From NCBI GenBank assembly GCA_016710465.1, contig JADJVS010000014.1:1-64000 (forward strand): a DNA stretch of 64,000 bases, written 5' to 3'. A model generated the notes under the pieces. The model saw only the letters and a list, made by a program, of their open reading frames with translations, searched no databases and had not been told where the DNA came from. Source of the stretch: Sulfuritalea sp. GTDB taxonomy: Bacteria; Pseudomonadota; Gammaproteobacteria; Burkholderiales; Rhodocyclaceae. This document shows positions 10,147-19,988 of the stretch, piece after piece. A program made the translations under genes and the position numbers. Each line of letters starts with the position of its first letter. Position 1 is the stretch's first letter.

Positions 10147-10872
10147 ATGGCCGGACATTCCAAATGGGCCAACATCCAGCACCGCAAGGGTCGCCAGGAC
10201 GCCAAGCGGGGCAAGGTCTTCACCAAGCTGATCAAGGAAATCACCGTCGCCGCGAAGATGGGCGGCGGCGACCCCGGCGGCAATCCGCGGCTGCGACTGG
10301 CGATCGAAAAGGCCAAGGCGCAGAGCCTGCCCAAGGACAACATGGACAACGCCATCAAGCGCGGCACCGGCCAGCTCGAAGGCGTGAACTACGAGGAAAT
10401 CCGCTACGAAGGCTACGGCATCAACGGCGCGGCGGTGATGGTCGATTGCCTCACCGACAACAAAACGCGCACCGTGGCCGAAGTGCGCCACGCCTTCACC
10501 AAGCACGGCGGCAACCTCGGCACCGACGGCAGCGTGGCCTTCCTGTTTACCCACTGCGGACAGATGATCTTCGCTCCCGGCACCGACGAGGCAAAGCTGA
10601 TGGATGCGGCGATCGAGGCCGGCGCCGACGACGTGGTCAGCAACGAGGACGGCTCGATCGAGGTGATCACCCCGCCCAACGACTTCGCCACGGTCAAGGA
10701 CGCGCTGGAGAAGGCCGGCTTCACGCCCGAGTTCGGCGAGGTGCTGATGAAGCCGCAAAACGAGACCGAGTTTGCCGGCGAGGATGCGATCCGGATGCAA
10801 AAGCTGCTCGACGTCCTCGAAGGTCTCGACGACGTGCAGGAGGTCTACACCACGGCGGTGATCGACGAATAG
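10147..10872 (+). CDS. yebC: YebC/PmpR family regulatory protein
   Basis: A 241-residue, full-length YebC/TACO1-family protein: [20 protein letters not shown] at the N-terminus, the DNNM-type stretch [40 protein letters not shown], and the C-terminal domain with GSVAFLF. The family has been described both as transcriptional regulators and as factors easing translation of difficult peptide stretches; which applies here cannot be read from sequence. It starts a + strand cluster leading into ruvCAB, a conserved arrangement. The divergent HerA-like gene begins 58 bases away. Confidence 0.96.
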   Translation: MAGHSKWANIQHRKGRQDAKRGKVFTKLIKEITVAAKMGGGDPGGNPRLRLAIEKAKAQSLPKDNMDNAIKRGTGQLEGVNYEEIRYEGYGINGAAVMVDCLTDNKTRTVAEVRHAFTKHGGNLGTDGSVAFLFTHCGQMIFAPGTDEAKLMDAAIEAGADDVVSNEDGSIEVITPPNDFATVKDALEKAGFTPEFGEVLMKPQNETEFAGEDAIRMQKLLDVLEGLDDVQEVYTTAVIDE

Positions 10873-10873
10873 C

Positions 10874-11734
10874 GTGAGCCAGGCCGCGCTCACTCGCTTC
10901 GCGCCCCTGCTCTTCGTATTGCTCTGGGCGACGGGATTCATCGGTGCCAAGCTGGGCCTGCCGCACGCCGAGCCGCTGAGCTTCCTGCTGATCCGTTACC
11001 TGCTGGTGCTGGGCCTGATGACCGTGGTTGCGCTGGCGACGCGAGCAGCCTGGCCGCGCGACGCGCGCCAATGGTTCCACATCGGCGTTTCCGGGATGCT
11101 GGTGCATGGCATTTACCTGGGCGGCGTCTATGTGGCCATCGCCAGGGGCCTGCCTGCCGGGGTCACCAGTCTGGTGGTGGGCATTCAGCCCCTGCTGACC
11201 GCCGTCGGCGCCGGCTGGCTGCTGCGCGAAGCGGTGTTGGCGCGGCAGTGGGTCGGCCTGGTGCTGGGCTTCGTCGGCGTCGCCATGGTGGTTTCGGGCA
11301 AGGTCGGCAGCGGCTTCGGCCTCGATGCGCTGTGGCCGGCGCTGGCGGCACTGGCGGGCATCACCGCCGGCACCCTTTACCAGAAGCGTTTCTGCGCAAG
11401 CTTCGACTGGCGCACCGGATCCATTGCCCAGTTCCTGCCAACCATGGTGCTCACCGCCATCGCTGTTGCGCTAACCGAAGACTTCCGCGTGAGCTGGACC
11501 GGGGAATTCATCTTCGCCATGGCCTGGCTGGTGCTGGTGCTCTCCGTCGGCGCGATCTCATTGCTCAATTGGCTGATCCGCCATGGCAGCGCGGTCAATA
11601 TCGCCAGCCTGTTCTACCTGGTGCCGCCCTGCACCGCACTGATGGCCTGGGCCCTGTTCGACGAGCGCCTCGCTGGCATGGCCCTGGTCGGCATGGCGCT
11701 GGCTGTCTGGGGCGTGTATCTGGCGCGAAAATGA
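10874..11734 (+). CDS. EamA/DMT-family membrane transporter
   Basis: 286 residues, about ten hydrophobic helices in two repeated halves, characteristic of drug/metabolite (EamA) exporters. [20 protein letters not shown] opens the first repeat and GTLYQKRFC falls at the junction. The GTG start at 10874 lies one base after the yebC stop, and the end overlaps the ruvC start by four bases (ATGA), so it is embedded in the yebC-ruv operon. The substrate cannot be inferred. Confidence 0.85.
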   Translation: MSQAALTRFAPLLFVLLWATGFIGAKLGLPHAEPLSFLLIRYLLVLGLMTVVALATRAAWPRDARQWFHIGVSGMLVHGIYLGGVYVAIARGLPAGVTSLVVGIQPLLTAVGAGWLLREAVLARQWVGLVLGFVGVAMVVSGKVGSGFGLDALWPALAALAGITAGTLYQKRFCASFDWRTGSIAQFLPTMVLTAIAVALTEDFRVSWTGEFIFAMAWLVLVLSVGAISLLNWLIRHGSAVNIASLFYLVPPCTALMAWALFDERLAGMALVGMALAVWGVYLARK

Positions 11735-12276
11735 CAGCCGCAAGCCGAACACCGATCCGCATCCTTGGCATTGACCCCGGCCTGCGCTCGACCGGCTTCG
11801 GGCTGATCGACAAGTCCGGCAGTGCGCTCTCCTACGTCGCCAGCGGCTGCGTCAAGACCGATGCCGGGGCCGGCCTGCCTCAACGCATCGCGACCATCCT
11901 CGACGGGCTCGCCGAAATCATCGCCACTTACCGGCCGCATCAGGCAGCGGTGGAGATCGTCTTCGTCAATGTCAATCCGCAATCCACGCTGCTGCTCGGA
12001 CAGGCGCGCGGCGCGGCGATCGCGGCGCTGGTAACGGCAAGGCTGCCGGTGGCGGAATACACGGCGCTACAGGTCAAGCAGGCCGTGGTCGGCCACGGCA
12101 AGGCCGCCAAGGAGCAGGTGCAGGCCATGGTGGCGCGCCTGCTCAAATTGCCGGGAACACCCACCGCCGACGCCGCCGACGCGCTCGCCTGCGCCATTGC
12201 CCACGCCCACGGCGGCCAGGGCCTGGGGGCCTTGGCAACCCTGGGCAAGCGCGTGCGCGGCGGCCGGATCGTCTGA
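11731..12276 (+). CDS. ruvC: Holliday-junction resolvase RuvC
   Basis: RuvC cuts Holliday junctions symmetrically after RuvAB branch migration. It is 181 residues long. The four acidic catalytic positions are visible: Asp in [12 protein letters not shown], Glu in AAVEIVFVN, and two Asp in [11 protein letters not shown]. The conserved [13 protein letters not shown] and [16 protein letters not shown] are present. It starts at ATG 11731 overlapping the EamA stop, and ruvA follows after 25 bases with its own ribosome-binding site. Confidence 0.97.
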   Translation: MTAASRTPIRILGIDPGLRSTGFGLIDKSGSALSYVASGCVKTDAGAGLPQRIATILDGLAEIIATYRPHQAAVEIVFVNVNPQSTLLLGQARGAAIAALVTARLPVAEYTALQVKQAVVGHGKAAKEQVQAMVARLLKLPGTPTADAADALACAIAHAHGGQGLGALATLGKRVRGGRIV

Positions 12277-12301
12277 GTCCCATCCTTTTTGGAGCCATCC
12301 C

Positions 12302-12898
12302 ATGATTGGTCGCCTCACAGGAACACTGCTCGAAAAGAATCCGCCCACCCTCACGGTCGATGTGCAGGGACTCGGCTATGAAGTCGATGTGCCGATGAGC
12401 ACCTTCTACAACCTGCCGGCGACGGGGGAAAAAGTCTCCCTGCATACCCACCTGATCGTGCGCGAGGACGGCCACCTGCTGTTCGGCTTCGGCACCGAGG
12501 GCGAGCGTGCCGCCTTCCGCCAGTTGCTGAAGATCAGCGGCATCGGCGCACGCACCGCGCTGGCGGTGCTCTCCGGCATGTCGGTGACGGAACTGGCGCA
12601 GGCGGTCGCGTTGCAGGATGCCGGCCGGTTGACCAAGGTGCCGGGCATCGGCAAGAAGACCGCCGAGCGCCTGCTGCTGGAACTGCGCGACCGCCTGCCC
12701 AAGACCCTGTCGGCGGGCGCCGTGAAAGTCGGCGCTGGCGACACGGCGCCGGACGCCGCCAGCGACATCATGAACGCGCTGCTGGCGCTGGGCTACAACG
12801 AACGCGAAACCCTCTCGGCGATGAAGGCGCTGGCACCCGAGGTCTCGGTTGCCGACGGCATTCGCCAGGCGCTCAAGCTGCTGTCGAAGTCGTCCTGA
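12302..12898 (+). CDS. ruvA: Holliday-junction DNA helicase subunit RuvA
   Basis: RuvA binds four-way junctions as a tetramer and recruits RuvB. 198 residues: N-terminal OB domain ([22 protein letters not shown]), domain II with two helix-hairpin-helix motifs ([16 protein letters not shown] and [20 protein letters not shown]), and domain III binding RuvB ([11 protein letters not shown]). The flexible linker between II and III (from about residue 142, [13 protein letters not shown]) contains an exact copy of the dispersed 22-bp motif. The linker is the only part of RuvA free to vary, so an insertion there is tolerated. Confidence 0.97.
   Translation: MIGRLTGTLLEKNPPTLTVDVQGLGYEVDVPMSTFYNLPATGEKVSLHTHLIVREDGHLLFGFGTEGERAAFRQLLKISGIGARTALAVLSGMSVTELAQAVALQDAGRLTKVPGIGKKTAERLLLELRDRLPKTLSAGAVKVGAGDTAPDAASDIMNALLALGYNERETLSAMKALAPEVSVADGIRQALKLLSKSS
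12727..12748 (+). repeat. Dispersed 22-bp motif, exact copy (ruvA linker)
   Basis: AGTCGGCGCTGGCGACAC plus GGCG. Shares 25 identical bases with the copy at 59169-59190 when flanks are included. Read as VGAGDTA in the RuvA linker. Confidence 0.8.
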
Positions 12899-12915
12899 GG
12901 GGCTAAACTCGCGGC

Positions 12916-13977
12916 ATGGCCATCCAGACCGACAAATTCGCCGAGCCCGCGCCGGAACGCCTGATCGCCGCCGGCAAGGAATCGAGCCAGGAAGAAGCAC
13001 TGGAACGCGCGCTACGCCCGCGCAAGCTGGCCGATTACGTCGGCCAGCAGAAAATCCGCGGCCAGCTCGAAATCTTCATCGAGGCCGCCAAACGGCGCGG
13101 CGAATCGATGGACCATGTGTTGCTGTTCGGCCCGCCGGGCCTGGGCAAGACCACCCTGGCCCACATCATCGCCCACGAGATGGGCGTGAACCTGCGCCAG
13201 ACCTCGGGGCCGGTGCTGGAACGCGCCGGCGACCTCGCGGCGATGCTGACCAACCTCGAACCGCACGACGTGCTGTTCATCGACGAAATCCACCGCCTCA
13301 GTCCGGTGGTAGAGGAAATCCTCTATCCCGCGCTGGAGGATTACCAGATCGACATCATGATCGGCGAGGGGCCCTCGGCGCGCTCGGTCAAGCTCGACCT
13401 GCCGCCCTTCACCCTGATCGGCGCCACCACGCGCGCCGGCATGTTGACCAACCCGCTGCGCGACCGCTTCGGCATCGTCGCCCGGCTGGAGTTCTACACG
13501 CCCGAGGAGCTGGCCCTGATCGTGCGCCGCTCCGCCCATCTGCTGAATTGCGCCATCGTCGAGGACGGCGCGACCGAAATCGCGCGCCGTTCGCGCGGCA
13601 CGCCGCGGATTTCCAACCGCCTGCTGCGCCGGGTGCGCGACTACGCCGAGGTAAAAGCCGATGGCCGCATCACCCGCGAAACCGCCGACGCGGCGCTGAC
13701 CATGCTCGACGTGGACCACCTCGGCCTCGACGTCATGGACCGCAAGCTGCTCGGCGCCATGCTGGAAAAATTCGGCGGCGGCCCGGTCGGCGTGGACAAC
13801 CTCGCCGCCGCCATCGGCGAAGCGCGCGACACCATCGAGGACGTGCTGGAACCCTACCTGATCCAGCAGGGCTATTTGCAGCGCACGCCGCGCGGCAGGG
13901 TGGCGACGGCCAACATCTGGCAACACTTCGGATTGCGTTCGCCGCATACCCCAAACCAGGATCTCTGGACGGAATGA
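12916..13977 (+). CDS. ruvB: Holliday-junction branch-migration ATPase RuvB
   Basis: RuvB is the hexameric AAA+ motor for branch migration. It is 353 residues, full length. Walker A is GPPGLGKTT, Walker B FIDEIHRL, sensor 1 GATTRAGML, and the arginine-finger region is TNPLRDRFG. The C-terminal winged-helix domain contains [16 protein letters not shown] and RTPRGR. It follows ruvA by 17 bases and its stop overlaps the next start (ATGA at 13974-13977). Confidence 0.98.
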   Translation: MAIQTDKFAEPAPERLIAAGKESSQEEALERALRPRKLADYVGQQKIRGQLEIFIEAAKRRGESMDHVLLFGPPGLGKTTLAHIIAHEMGVNLRQTSGPVLERAGDLAAMLTNLEPHDVLFIDEIHRLSPVVEEILYPALEDYQIDIMIGEGPSARSVKLDLPPFTLIGATTRAGMLTNPLRDRFGIVARLEFYTPEELALIVRRSAHLLNCAIVEDGATEIARRSRGTPRISNRLLRRVRDYAEVKADGRITRETADAALTMLDVDHLGLDVMDRKLLGAMLEKFGGGPVGVDNLAAAIGEARDTIEDVLEPYLIQQGYLQRTPRGRVATANIWQHFGLRSPHTPNQDLWTE

Positions 13978-14393
13978 CAATTCCCGGGGGCAGGATCGCC
14001 CTGCGCGTCTACTACGAAGACACCGATGCCGCGGGCATCGTCTATTACGCCAACTACCTGCGTTTCATCGAGCGTGGCCGCACCGAGTTCCTGCGCGCCC
14101 TGGGCCACGACCAGCACCTGCTGATGCAGGAGGGCGTGGCCTTCGCCGTGCGCTCTGTGGCCGCCGAATACCTCAGGCCGGCCCGCCTCGACGACCAGTT
14201 GTCGGTGGAAACCACGATCGCCGAACTGGGCGGCGCCCAGGTGCTATTCGCCCAACGCATCGTCCGCGGCGATGACCTGCTGCTTGATGCGAAAATACGG
14301 GTCGCCTGCATCGACCCGGCAAGCGGCCGGGCAAAACGAATCCCGCCGGCCATCCATGCGCAACTGGCCGCCTTGACGAAAGCTTCGCCATGA
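13974..14393 (+). CDS. ybgC: Tol-Pal system-associated acyl-CoA thioesterase
   Basis: 139-residue hot-dog-fold thioesterase with the active-site stretch [19 protein letters not shown] (catalytic Asp) and [14 protein letters not shown]. YbgC hydrolyses acyl-CoA or acyl-ACP species and is always linked to tolQRAB. ATG 13974 overlaps the ruvB stop, and the end overlaps the tolQ start by four bases, so the Holliday-junction and Tol-Pal genes are fused into one operon here. Confidence 0.95.
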   Translation: MTIPGGRIALRVYYEDTDAAGIVYYANYLRFIERGRTEFLRALGHDQHLLMQEGVAFAVRSVAAEYLRPARLDDQLSVETTIAELGGAQVLFAQRIVRGDDLLLDAKIRVACIDPASGRAKRIPPAIHAQLAALTKASP

Positions 14394-15067
14394 ACGTGAC
14401 CCAAGACCTGTCCATCATCGAACTCGTGCTCCACGCCAGCCTGGTGGTGAAGCTGGTGATGGGCCTGCTGACCCTGGTCTCGCTGATGTCCTGGTACTGG
14501 ATCTTCCGCAAGGCCTTCGCCATCCGCGATGCGCGCGCCAAGACCGACAAGTTCGAGCGCGACTTCTGGAGCGGCGGCGACCTCAACGCGCTCTACCAGA
14601 GCGCGGTCAACGACCGCCATCACTGCGGCGCGCTGGAGCGCATCTTCGAAGCCGGCTACCGCGAGTTCGCCAAACTGCGCGGACAGAAGACGCTCGACCC
14701 GGCCACCGTGGTCGACGGCGCGCGGCGGGCGATGCGCGCCACCTACCAGCGGGAGATCGACGACCTGGAAGCCCACCTCGCCTTCCTCGCCTCGGTCGGC
14801 TCGGTGTCGCCCTACGTCGGCCTGTTCGGCACCGTGTGGGGCATCATGCACGCCTTCCGCGGCCTCGCCAACATGAGCACGGCCACGCTGCAGGCGGTTG
14901 CCCCTGGAATCGCCGAAGCCCTGGTGGCCACCGCCATCGGCCTCTTCGCCGCGATCCCGGCGGTGATCGCCTACAACCGCTTCGCCCACGACGTCGACCG
15001 CCTTGCGGTGCGCTTCGAGAGCTTCATGGAAGAGTTCTCCAACATCCTGCAGCGGCAGATGCGATGA
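14390..15067 (+). CDS. tolQ: Tol-Pal inner-membrane motor subunit TolQ
   Basis: TolQ forms, with TolR, the proton-driven motor that energises TolA during cell division. 225 residues with three membrane helices: LVVKLVMGLLTLVSLMSWYW near the N-terminus, then a cytoplasmic domain, then helices around VGSVSPYVGLFGTVWGIMHA and ATAIGLFAAIPAVIAYN. The conserved LGTVWGIM-type and GIAEALVATAIGL stretches are intact. Overlaps ybgC and tolR by four bases each. Confidence 0.97.
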   Translation: MNVTQDLSIIELVLHASLVVKLVMGLLTLVSLMSWYWIFRKAFAIRDARAKTDKFERDFWSGGDLNALYQSAVNDRHHCGALERIFEAGYREFAKLRGQKTLDPATVVDGARRAMRATYQREIDDLEAHLAFLASVGSVSPYVGLFGTVWGIMHAFRGLANMSTATLQAVAPGIAEALVATAIGLFAAIPAVIAYNRFAHDVDRLAVRFESFMEEFSNILQRQMR

Positions 15068-15477
15068 GGCAGCGAAGGCTACTCAACGAAATCAACGTCG
15101 TGCCCTACATCGACGTGATGCTCGTATTGCTGGTGATCTTCATGGTCACCGCACCGATGATCCAGACCGGCAGCGTGGACCTGCCCAGTGTCGGCAAGAG
15201 CAGCCAGCCGCCGGTGGCGCCGCTGGAAGTGATCATCAAGGCCGATGGCTCGCTGTCGCTGCGCGATCGCGCCAAGGGCAGCGCCGAGCAGGTGGTGACG
15301 CGCGCCGAACTGCCGGAGCGGCTCAAACAAGCCCAGGCGGCCAGCCCGCAACAGCCGGTGCTGATCGCCGGCGATCGGAACGTCAAGTACGAGCTCGTGC
15401 TCAACGTCATGGATGAACTGCAGAAACAGCAGGTGGCGAAGATAGGACTGCTGGTACAACCGGTGGTGGGCAAGTAG
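15064..15477 (+). CDS. tolR: Tol-Pal stator subunit TolR (ExbD family)
   Basis: 137 residues with one N-terminal membrane helix carrying the essential membrane Asp (VVPYIDVMLVLLVIFMVTAP), followed by a periplasmic domain (VLIAGDRNVKYELVLNVMDE). The ATG overlaps the tolQ stop. Its own stop is directly abutted by the TTG start of tolA. Confidence 0.96.
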   Translation: MRQRRLLNEINVVPYIDVMLVLLVIFMVTAPMIQTGSVDLPSVGKSSQPPVAPLEVIIKADGSLSLRDRAKGSAEQVVTRAELPERLKQAQAASPQQPVLIAGDRNVKYELVLNVMDELQKQQVAKIGLLVQPVVGK

Positions 15478-16221
15478 TTGGCCGGCGATTCCCCGATCAG
15501 GCCGCCGGGCAACCCGGCCGGCAAACGGATTTCCATCGCCCTGGCGGTGGCGGTGCATCTGCTGCTGGCCGCCTTCCTCTTTTACGGCGTGAGCTGGCAG
15601 ACCAAGTCGCCGGATGCGGTGGAGGTCGAGTTGGTGCGCGCCACGCCCGAGCCCCCTGCCCCGCCCGTCGCCGTGCCGCCAGCGCCGACTCCCGAGCCGC
15701 CACCACCGGCACCGGAGCCGAAACCCGCACCGCCGCCGCCCAAACCGGAGATCGCAATCAAGGAGAAGGAAAAACCCAAGCCGCCGCCGCCCAAACCGGT
15801 GCCTGCCGCAGCCCCGCGCGTCGATCCGTTTCAGGAACAGCTCAAGCGCGAAGCCGAGCAACTGACCCAACGCAAGCAGGTCGAAAGCGCGGCCCAGGAG
15901 CTGGCCCAGGTCAAGGCCAGTCAGGCTGCCGCTGCGCGCAACAAAGGCCTCGCCAGCTACCTCGGCAAGATTCGCGACAAGATCCGCGGCAACATCGCGC
16001 TGCCGCCCGACATCAAGGGCAATCCGGAGGCCGTTTTCGAGGTGACGCAGCTGCCCAGCGGCGAAGTGATCAACGTCCGGCTGAAAAAATCCTCCGGAAA
16101 CGCTGCGCTGGATTCAGCGGTCGAACGCGCCATCCTCAAGTCCAGCCCGCTGCCAAAACCCGAACAAAGCGATGTTTTCGACCGTTTGCTGAATATCCCC
16201 TACCGGCCCCGGGAAGACTAG
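15478..16221 (+). CDS. tolA: Tol-Pal periplasmic-spanning protein TolA
   Basis: 247 residues: one N-terminal helix (IALAVAVHLLLAAFLFYGV), then a proline/lysine-rich stretch (residues 50-115), a short charged coiled region rich in Gln/Glu/Ala, and the C-terminal TolA/TonB-like domain (LASYLGKIRDKIRGN, VFEVTQLPSGEVINVRLKKS). The helical spacer is shorter than in E. coli TolA, as usual in this class. The TTG start at 15478 is the first base after the tolR stop. The proline-rich part holds a near-exact copy of the dispersed motif. Confidence 0.93.
   Translation: MAGDSPIRPPGNPAGKRISIALAVAVHLLLAAFLFYGVSWQTKSPDAVEVELVRATPEPPAPPVAVPPAPTPEPPPPAPEPKPAPPPPKPEIAIKEKEKPKPPPPKPVPAAAPRVDPFQEQLKREAEQLTQRKQVESAAQELAQVKASQAAAARNKGLASYLGKIRDKIRGNIALPPDIKGNPEAVFEVTQLPSGEVINVRLKKSSGNAALDSAVERAILKSSPLPKPEQSDVFDRLLNIPYRPRED
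15669..15690 (-). repeat. Dispersed 22-bp motif, one mismatch (tolA)
   Basis: On the minus strand AGTCGGCGCTGGCGGCAC plus GGCG, one difference from the ruvA copy. Here it lies antisense to the gene and is read as AVPPAPT in the proline-rich spacer. Confidence 0.75.
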
Positions 16222-16240
16222 GCGGCTTATAATTCAGCCG

Positions 16241-17506
16241 ATGAAATTCAATGCCTTGCTCGTTGCCGCCGGCCTGGCCGTGGCGCCACTGCTGGCAAAT
16301 GCCCAGCTCACGGTGGAGATCACCGGCGCCGGCGCCAACCGGCTTCCCGTCGCCATTGCCGAGTTCACCGGCGAGCGCATCGTGGCCCAGGCTCTGACCT
16401 CGGTCGTGCGCGCCGACCTCGAACGCAGCGGCCTGTTTCGCCTGGTTGATGCCGGCGCGCCCCTGGCCGACAATGTCAGCCCGCCTTTCGAGGACTTGAA
16501 AACGCGTGGCGTCGACGCCGTTGCCGGCGGCAGCGTGAGCACGGCGGGCGAAGGCCGCTACGAAACCCGGATCCGCCTGACCGACGTGCCCAAGCAGGCG
16601 GCACTTGGCACTCCGGCCTACCTGCACACCGGCGCCCAGTTGCGCGCCACGGCGCACCGGATTTCCGACTACGTCTACGAAAAGCTCACCGGCGAGCCGG
16701 GCGTGTTCTCGACCCGCATCGCCTACGTGGTGAAGAGCACCGGCCGCTACGAGCTGAAGATCGCCGACGCCGACGGCAGCAACGACCAGGCGGCGCTGGC
16801 CTCGCGGGAACCGATCATCTCCCCGGCCTGGTCACCCGACGGCGCGAAGCTGGCCTATGTTTCCTTCGAAGCCAAGAAGCCGGTGGTCTATGTGCACGAT
16901 CTCGCCAGCGGCCGCCGCCACGTCGCCGCCAACTTCAAGGGCTCGAACTCGGCACCGGCCTGGTCACCCGATGGCAAGCGGCTGGCCGTGGTGCTGACCA
17001 AGGACGGTTCCTCGCAGCTCTACGTGGTGAATGTAGACGGCAGCGGCGTCACGCGCATCGCCAGTTCCGCCGGCATCGACACCGAGCCGCGCTGGTCGGC
17101 GGACGGCCAGTACATTTACTTCACCTCCGACCGCGGCGGCAGCCCGCAGATCTATCGCATCGCCGCCAGCGGCGGCAATGCGGAGCGCATCAGCTTCGAA
17201 GGCAGCTACAACGTCACGCCGCGGCCGTCGCCCGACGGCAAGAGCCTGGCTTTCATCACCCGCAACGGCGGCCGCTTCCAGTTGGCACTGATGGACCTGG
17301 CGACCAAGCAGGTGCAGATCCTCACCGATTCGACCAAGGACGAATCCCCCAGCTTCGCCCCCAACGGCCGCATGATCCTTTACGCCACCGAAATCGGCGG
17401 CCGCGGCGTGCTGGCGGCCGTGTCCGCCGATGGCCGGGTCAAGCAGAAGCTCTCGGTGCAGGCCGCCGACGTGCGGGAACCGGCCTGGGGCCCGCTGGTC
17501 CGATAA
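16241..17506 (+). CDS. tolB: Tol-Pal beta-propeller protein TolB
   Basis: 421 residues. A signal peptide (MKFNALLVAAGLAVAPLLAN-A) is followed by the N-terminal TolB domain (LPVAIAEFTGERIVAQAL) and a six-bladed propeller. Its repeats are visible as SPAWSPDGAKLAYVSFE, APAWSPDGKRLAV, EPRWSADGQYIYFTSDRGG, TPRPSPDGKSLAFIT and SPSFAPNGRMILYAT. TolB shuttles between TolA and Pal in the periplasm. It follows tolA by 19 bases. Confidence 0.97.
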   Translation: MKFNALLVAAGLAVAPLLANAQLTVEITGAGANRLPVAIAEFTGERIVAQALTSVVRADLERSGLFRLVDAGAPLADNVSPPFEDLKTRGVDAVAGGSVSTAGEGRYETRIRLTDVPKQAALGTPAYLHTGAQLRATAHRISDYVYEKLTGEPGVFSTRIAYVVKSTGRYELKIADADGSNDQAALASREPIISPAWSPDGAKLAYVSFEAKKPVVYVHDLASGRRHVAANFKGSNSAPAWSPDGKRLAVVLTKDGSSQLYVVNVDGSGVTRIASSAGIDTEPRWSADGQYIYFTSDRGGSPQIYRIAASGGNAERISFEGSYNVTPRPSPDGKSLAFITRNGGRFQLALMDLATKQVQILTDSTKDESPSFAPNGRMILYATEIGGRGVLAAVSADGRVKQKLSVQAADVREPAWGPLVR

Positions 17507-17543
17507 TCACGACACTCCGCCGCACTCATTCCAGGAAACCATC

Positions 17544-18089
17544 ATGCGCGCACTCATCAGCCTCTCCGCCCTGACCCTGCTGCTGGCCGCCTGCGGCTCG
17601 CAGCCGCCCGCCCCCGAACAGAACCCGGCCGGCGTCGAATCGCGCACGCCCTCCGGCGTCAAGGTTGAAACCCCGCAGGTCAAGGAAGTCAAGCCGGACG
17701 CCGCGTTCGACCCGAACAGCATTGCCGCGCTGAAGGACCCGCGCAGCCCGCTATCGAAGCGCAGCGTGTATTTCGACTACGACAGCTACGTGGTCAAGGA
17801 TGAATTCCAGGGCCTGCTCGGCGCCCATGGCAAGCTGCTCGCGGCCAATCCGAAACTGAAAATGCTGATCCAGGGCAACGCCGACGAGCGTGGCAGCCGC
17901 GAATACAACCTGGCCCTGGGCCAGAAGCGCGCCGACGCGGTGCGCAAGGCGCTGACCCTGCTCGGCGCCCGCGAGGACCAGCTCGAAGCCGTCAGCCTGG
18001 GTGAAGAAAAACCGGCCTGCAGCGATTCCACCGAAGACTGCTGGGCCAGGAACCGTCGCGGCGACATGCTTTACTCCGGCGAGTTCTGA
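17544..18089 (+). CDS. pal: Peptidoglycan-associated lipoprotein Pal
   Basis: 181 residues. Lipoprotein signal MRALISLSALTLLLAAC with the acylated Cys at 17, a proline-rich spacer, then an OmpA-like peptidoglycan-binding domain: SVYFDYDSYVVKDEF, IQGNADERGSREYNLALGQK and RADAVRKALTLLG. Outer-membrane anchor of the Tol-Pal system. The start is the ATG at 17544 after AGGAAA; the frame stays open further upstream into tolB, but only this ATG gives a lipobox. Confidence 0.97.
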   Translation: MRALISLSALTLLLAACGSQPPAPEQNPAGVESRTPSGVKVETPQVKEVKPDAAFDPNSIAALKDPRSPLSKRSVYFDYDSYVVKDEFQGLLGAHGKLLAANPKLKMLIQGNADERGSREYNLALGQKRADAVRKALTLLGAREDQLEAVSLGEEKPACSDSTEDCWARNRRGDMLYSGEF

Positions 18090-18091
18090 GC

Positions 18092-18829
18092 ATGCGCAGC
18101 CGGCCATCGCTGCGCGTGGCGCTGCTGCTTGCCGCGGCGCTGGCCCTGCCGGCGCGCGCCGGCATGTTCGACGACGACGAAGCCCGCGCCCGCATCGAGG
18201 CGCTGAAGGGCGAACAGGCCGAACTGGTCAAGCGGGTCGACGACATCAACCGCAACCAGGTCGATTTCGCCAACCAGATCGAGGCCGTGAAGGCCGAGCT
18301 GGCCAAGCTGCGCGGCCAGATCGAAGTGCTGACGCACGAAATCGAGGCGACGCAGAAGCGGCAGAAGGATTTCTACGTCGATCTCGACAACCGCCTGCGC
18401 AAGCTGGAAGCCGCACCGCCGCCGGAGGCCAAACCCGAGGCGCCCAAGCTCGATCCGGCGCAGGAAACCCGCGACTATGAAGCCGCGCTGGCCAGCCTCA
18501 AGGCGCTCAGGTACAAGGAGGCGGCGGCCGCCTTCCTCGCCTTCATCAAGACCTATCCGAATGGCTCGCTGGCGGCTTCGGCGCACTACTGGGGCGGTTA
18601 CGCCCACGCCCAGGCCAAGGACCACGCCGGCGCCGCCGAGCTCTTCGGCAAGTTTGCCGCCGGCTGGCCGAACGACGAGCGCGCTCCCAGCGCCCTCGAG
18701 AGCCGCTTCAGCAGCCTCGAGGCACTGAAGGACCTCAAGGCCGCGCGCGCGACGCTGGAACTGCTGGCCGACAACTACCCGGCGACCGACCCCGGCAAAC
18801 GCGCCAAACTGCGGCTCCGGCGCAAATAA
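18092..18829 (+). CDS. cpoB: Cell-division coordinator CpoB (YbgF)
   Basis: 245 residues. Signal peptide ending ALPARA-G, an N-terminal coiled coil (RIEALKGEQAELVKRVDDIN and onward) that trimerises in relatives, then TPR repeats (DYEAALASLKALRYKEAAAA, GSLAASAHYWGGYAHAQ). CpoB links Tol-Pal constriction to peptidoglycan synthesis. It starts two bases after the pal stop and ends the tol gene block. Confidence 0.94.
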   Translation: MRSRPSLRVALLLAAALALPARAGMFDDDEARARIEALKGEQAELVKRVDDINRNQVDFANQIEAVKAELAKLRGQIEVLTHEIEATQKRQKDFYVDLDNRLRKLEAAPPPEAKPEAPKLDPAQETRDYEAALASLKALRYKEAAAAFLAFIKTYPNGSLAASAHYWGGYAHAQAKDHAGAAELFGKFAAGWPNDERAPSALESRFSSLEALKDLKAARATLELLADNYPATDPGKRAKLRLRRK

Positions 18830-18839
18830 GCGCGGCGCC

Positions 18840-19475
18840 ATGCTGCGCGTCAGCGAAATCTTTCACTCGCTGCAAGGCGAGACCAGCCGCGTCGGCCTGC
18901 CCACGGTCTTTGTCCGCCTCACCGGCTGTCCGCTGCGCTGCACATGGTGCGACACCGCTTACGCCTTCCATGGCGGCGAAGCCCTGGAGATTGCCGAAAT
19001 CCTGCGCCGCGTCGCCGGGTTTGGCTGCCAGACCGTCTGCCTCACCGGCGGCGAGCCGCTGGCCCAGAAGGACGCCGTCGCCCTGCTCGCCGCGCTATGC
19101 GATGCCGGCTACTCGGTATCGCTGGAAACCAGCGGCGCGCTGGACATCGGCGGCATCGATGCCCGCGTCTCGCGCATCGTCGACCTCAAGGCGCCCGACT
19201 CGGGCGAGTCGGCGAAGAACCGCTGGGAGAACCTCGACCTGCTGAGGCCGCAGGACGAATTGAAGTTCGTCCTCGCCTCGCGCACCGACTATGACTGGGC
19301 CGTATCGGCGTGTCGCCAGCACCGACTCTTCGAACGCTGCCCGGTGCTGTTCGCCCCGGTGCAGGGCCGGCTCGACCCGGCGCAACTGGCGCAGTGGCTG
19401 CTCGAAGACCGCCTGCCGGCGCGCTTCCAGTTGCAGTTGCACAAGGTTCTGTGGGGCAACGCCCCGGGGCGTTGA
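18840..19475 (+). CDS. queE: 7-carboxy-7-deazaguanine synthase QueE
   Basis: Radical-SAM enzyme converting 6-carboxytetrahydropterin to 7-carboxy-7-deazaguanine on the queuosine pathway. 211 residues. The cluster motif is the family-typical CPLRCTWC (C-x3-C-x2-C), followed by TAYAFHGG, the SAM-binding CLTGGEPLAQ, and LETSGALD. It begins ten bases after cpoB and probably closes the tol transcript, a linkage common in proteobacteria. Confidence 0.95.
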   Translation: MLRVSEIFHSLQGETSRVGLPTVFVRLTGCPLRCTWCDTAYAFHGGEALEIAEILRRVAGFGCQTVCLTGGEPLAQKDAVALLAALCDAGYSVSLETSGALDIGGIDARVSRIVDLKAPDSGESAKNRWENLDLLRPQDELKFVLASRTDYDWAVSACRQHRLFERCPVLFAPVQGRLDPAQLAQWLLEDRLPARFQLQLHKVLWGNAPGR

Positions 19476-19481
19476 ACGCGC

Positions 19482-19964
19482 TCAGGCCGGCAGCGGCGGG
19501 CAGGGCGGCCGCTTCGCCGAAATCACCCGCGTATTGACACCGGCATAGTTGAGACCGCCGAACAGGCGCGCGTACTCGATCTTGACGCAACGATCCATGA
19601 CCACGTCGAGACCAGCCGCCGCCGCCACGGCAGCGGCTTCGCGGTTGATGACACCCAGTTGCAGCCAGAGGCAGCGGGCGCCGATGCGCACCGCCTCATG
19701 CGCGATGGGCAGGGCGTCCTCCGGTTTGCGAAAGACGTCGACCATGTCCACCTGCACCGGAATCGACGCCAGGTCGGGATAGCTTTTCTGGCCGAGGATC
19801 TCGGGCACGGACGGGTTCACCGGGATCACCGTGTAGCCATGCTCCAGCATGTACTTGGCGGCAAAATGGCTGGGGCGGTTCCAGCTTGGCGACAAACCGA
19901 CCACGGCGATCACCCGATTGCCGTGCAGCACCCGGCGCAGGCCGGCGACGTCGTCAACGAGCAT
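19482..19964 (-). CDS. CoA-binding domain protein (YccU-like)
   Basis: 160 residues, single CoA_binding Rossmann domain: VIAVVGLSPSWNRPSHFAAK, GYTVIPVNPSVPEILGQKSY, VDVFRKPEDALPIAHEAV, ARCLWLQLGVINREA and the family end-signature MDRCVKIEYARLFGGL. Proteins of this type bind CoA, but the physiological reaction is not assigned. Convergent with queE, six bases apart, without a recognisable terminator. Confidence 0.9.
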   Translation of the reverse strand: MLVDDVAGLRRVLHGNRVIAVVGLSPSWNRPSHFAAKYMLEHGYTVIPVNPSVPEILGQKSYPDLASIPVQVDMVDVFRKPEDALPIAHEAVRIGARCLWLQLGVINREAAAVAAAAGLDVVMDRCVKIEYARLFGGLNYAGVNTRVISAKRPPCPPLPA

Positions 19965-19988
19965 GTTCGCTTCTCCTGAGTGCCGGGA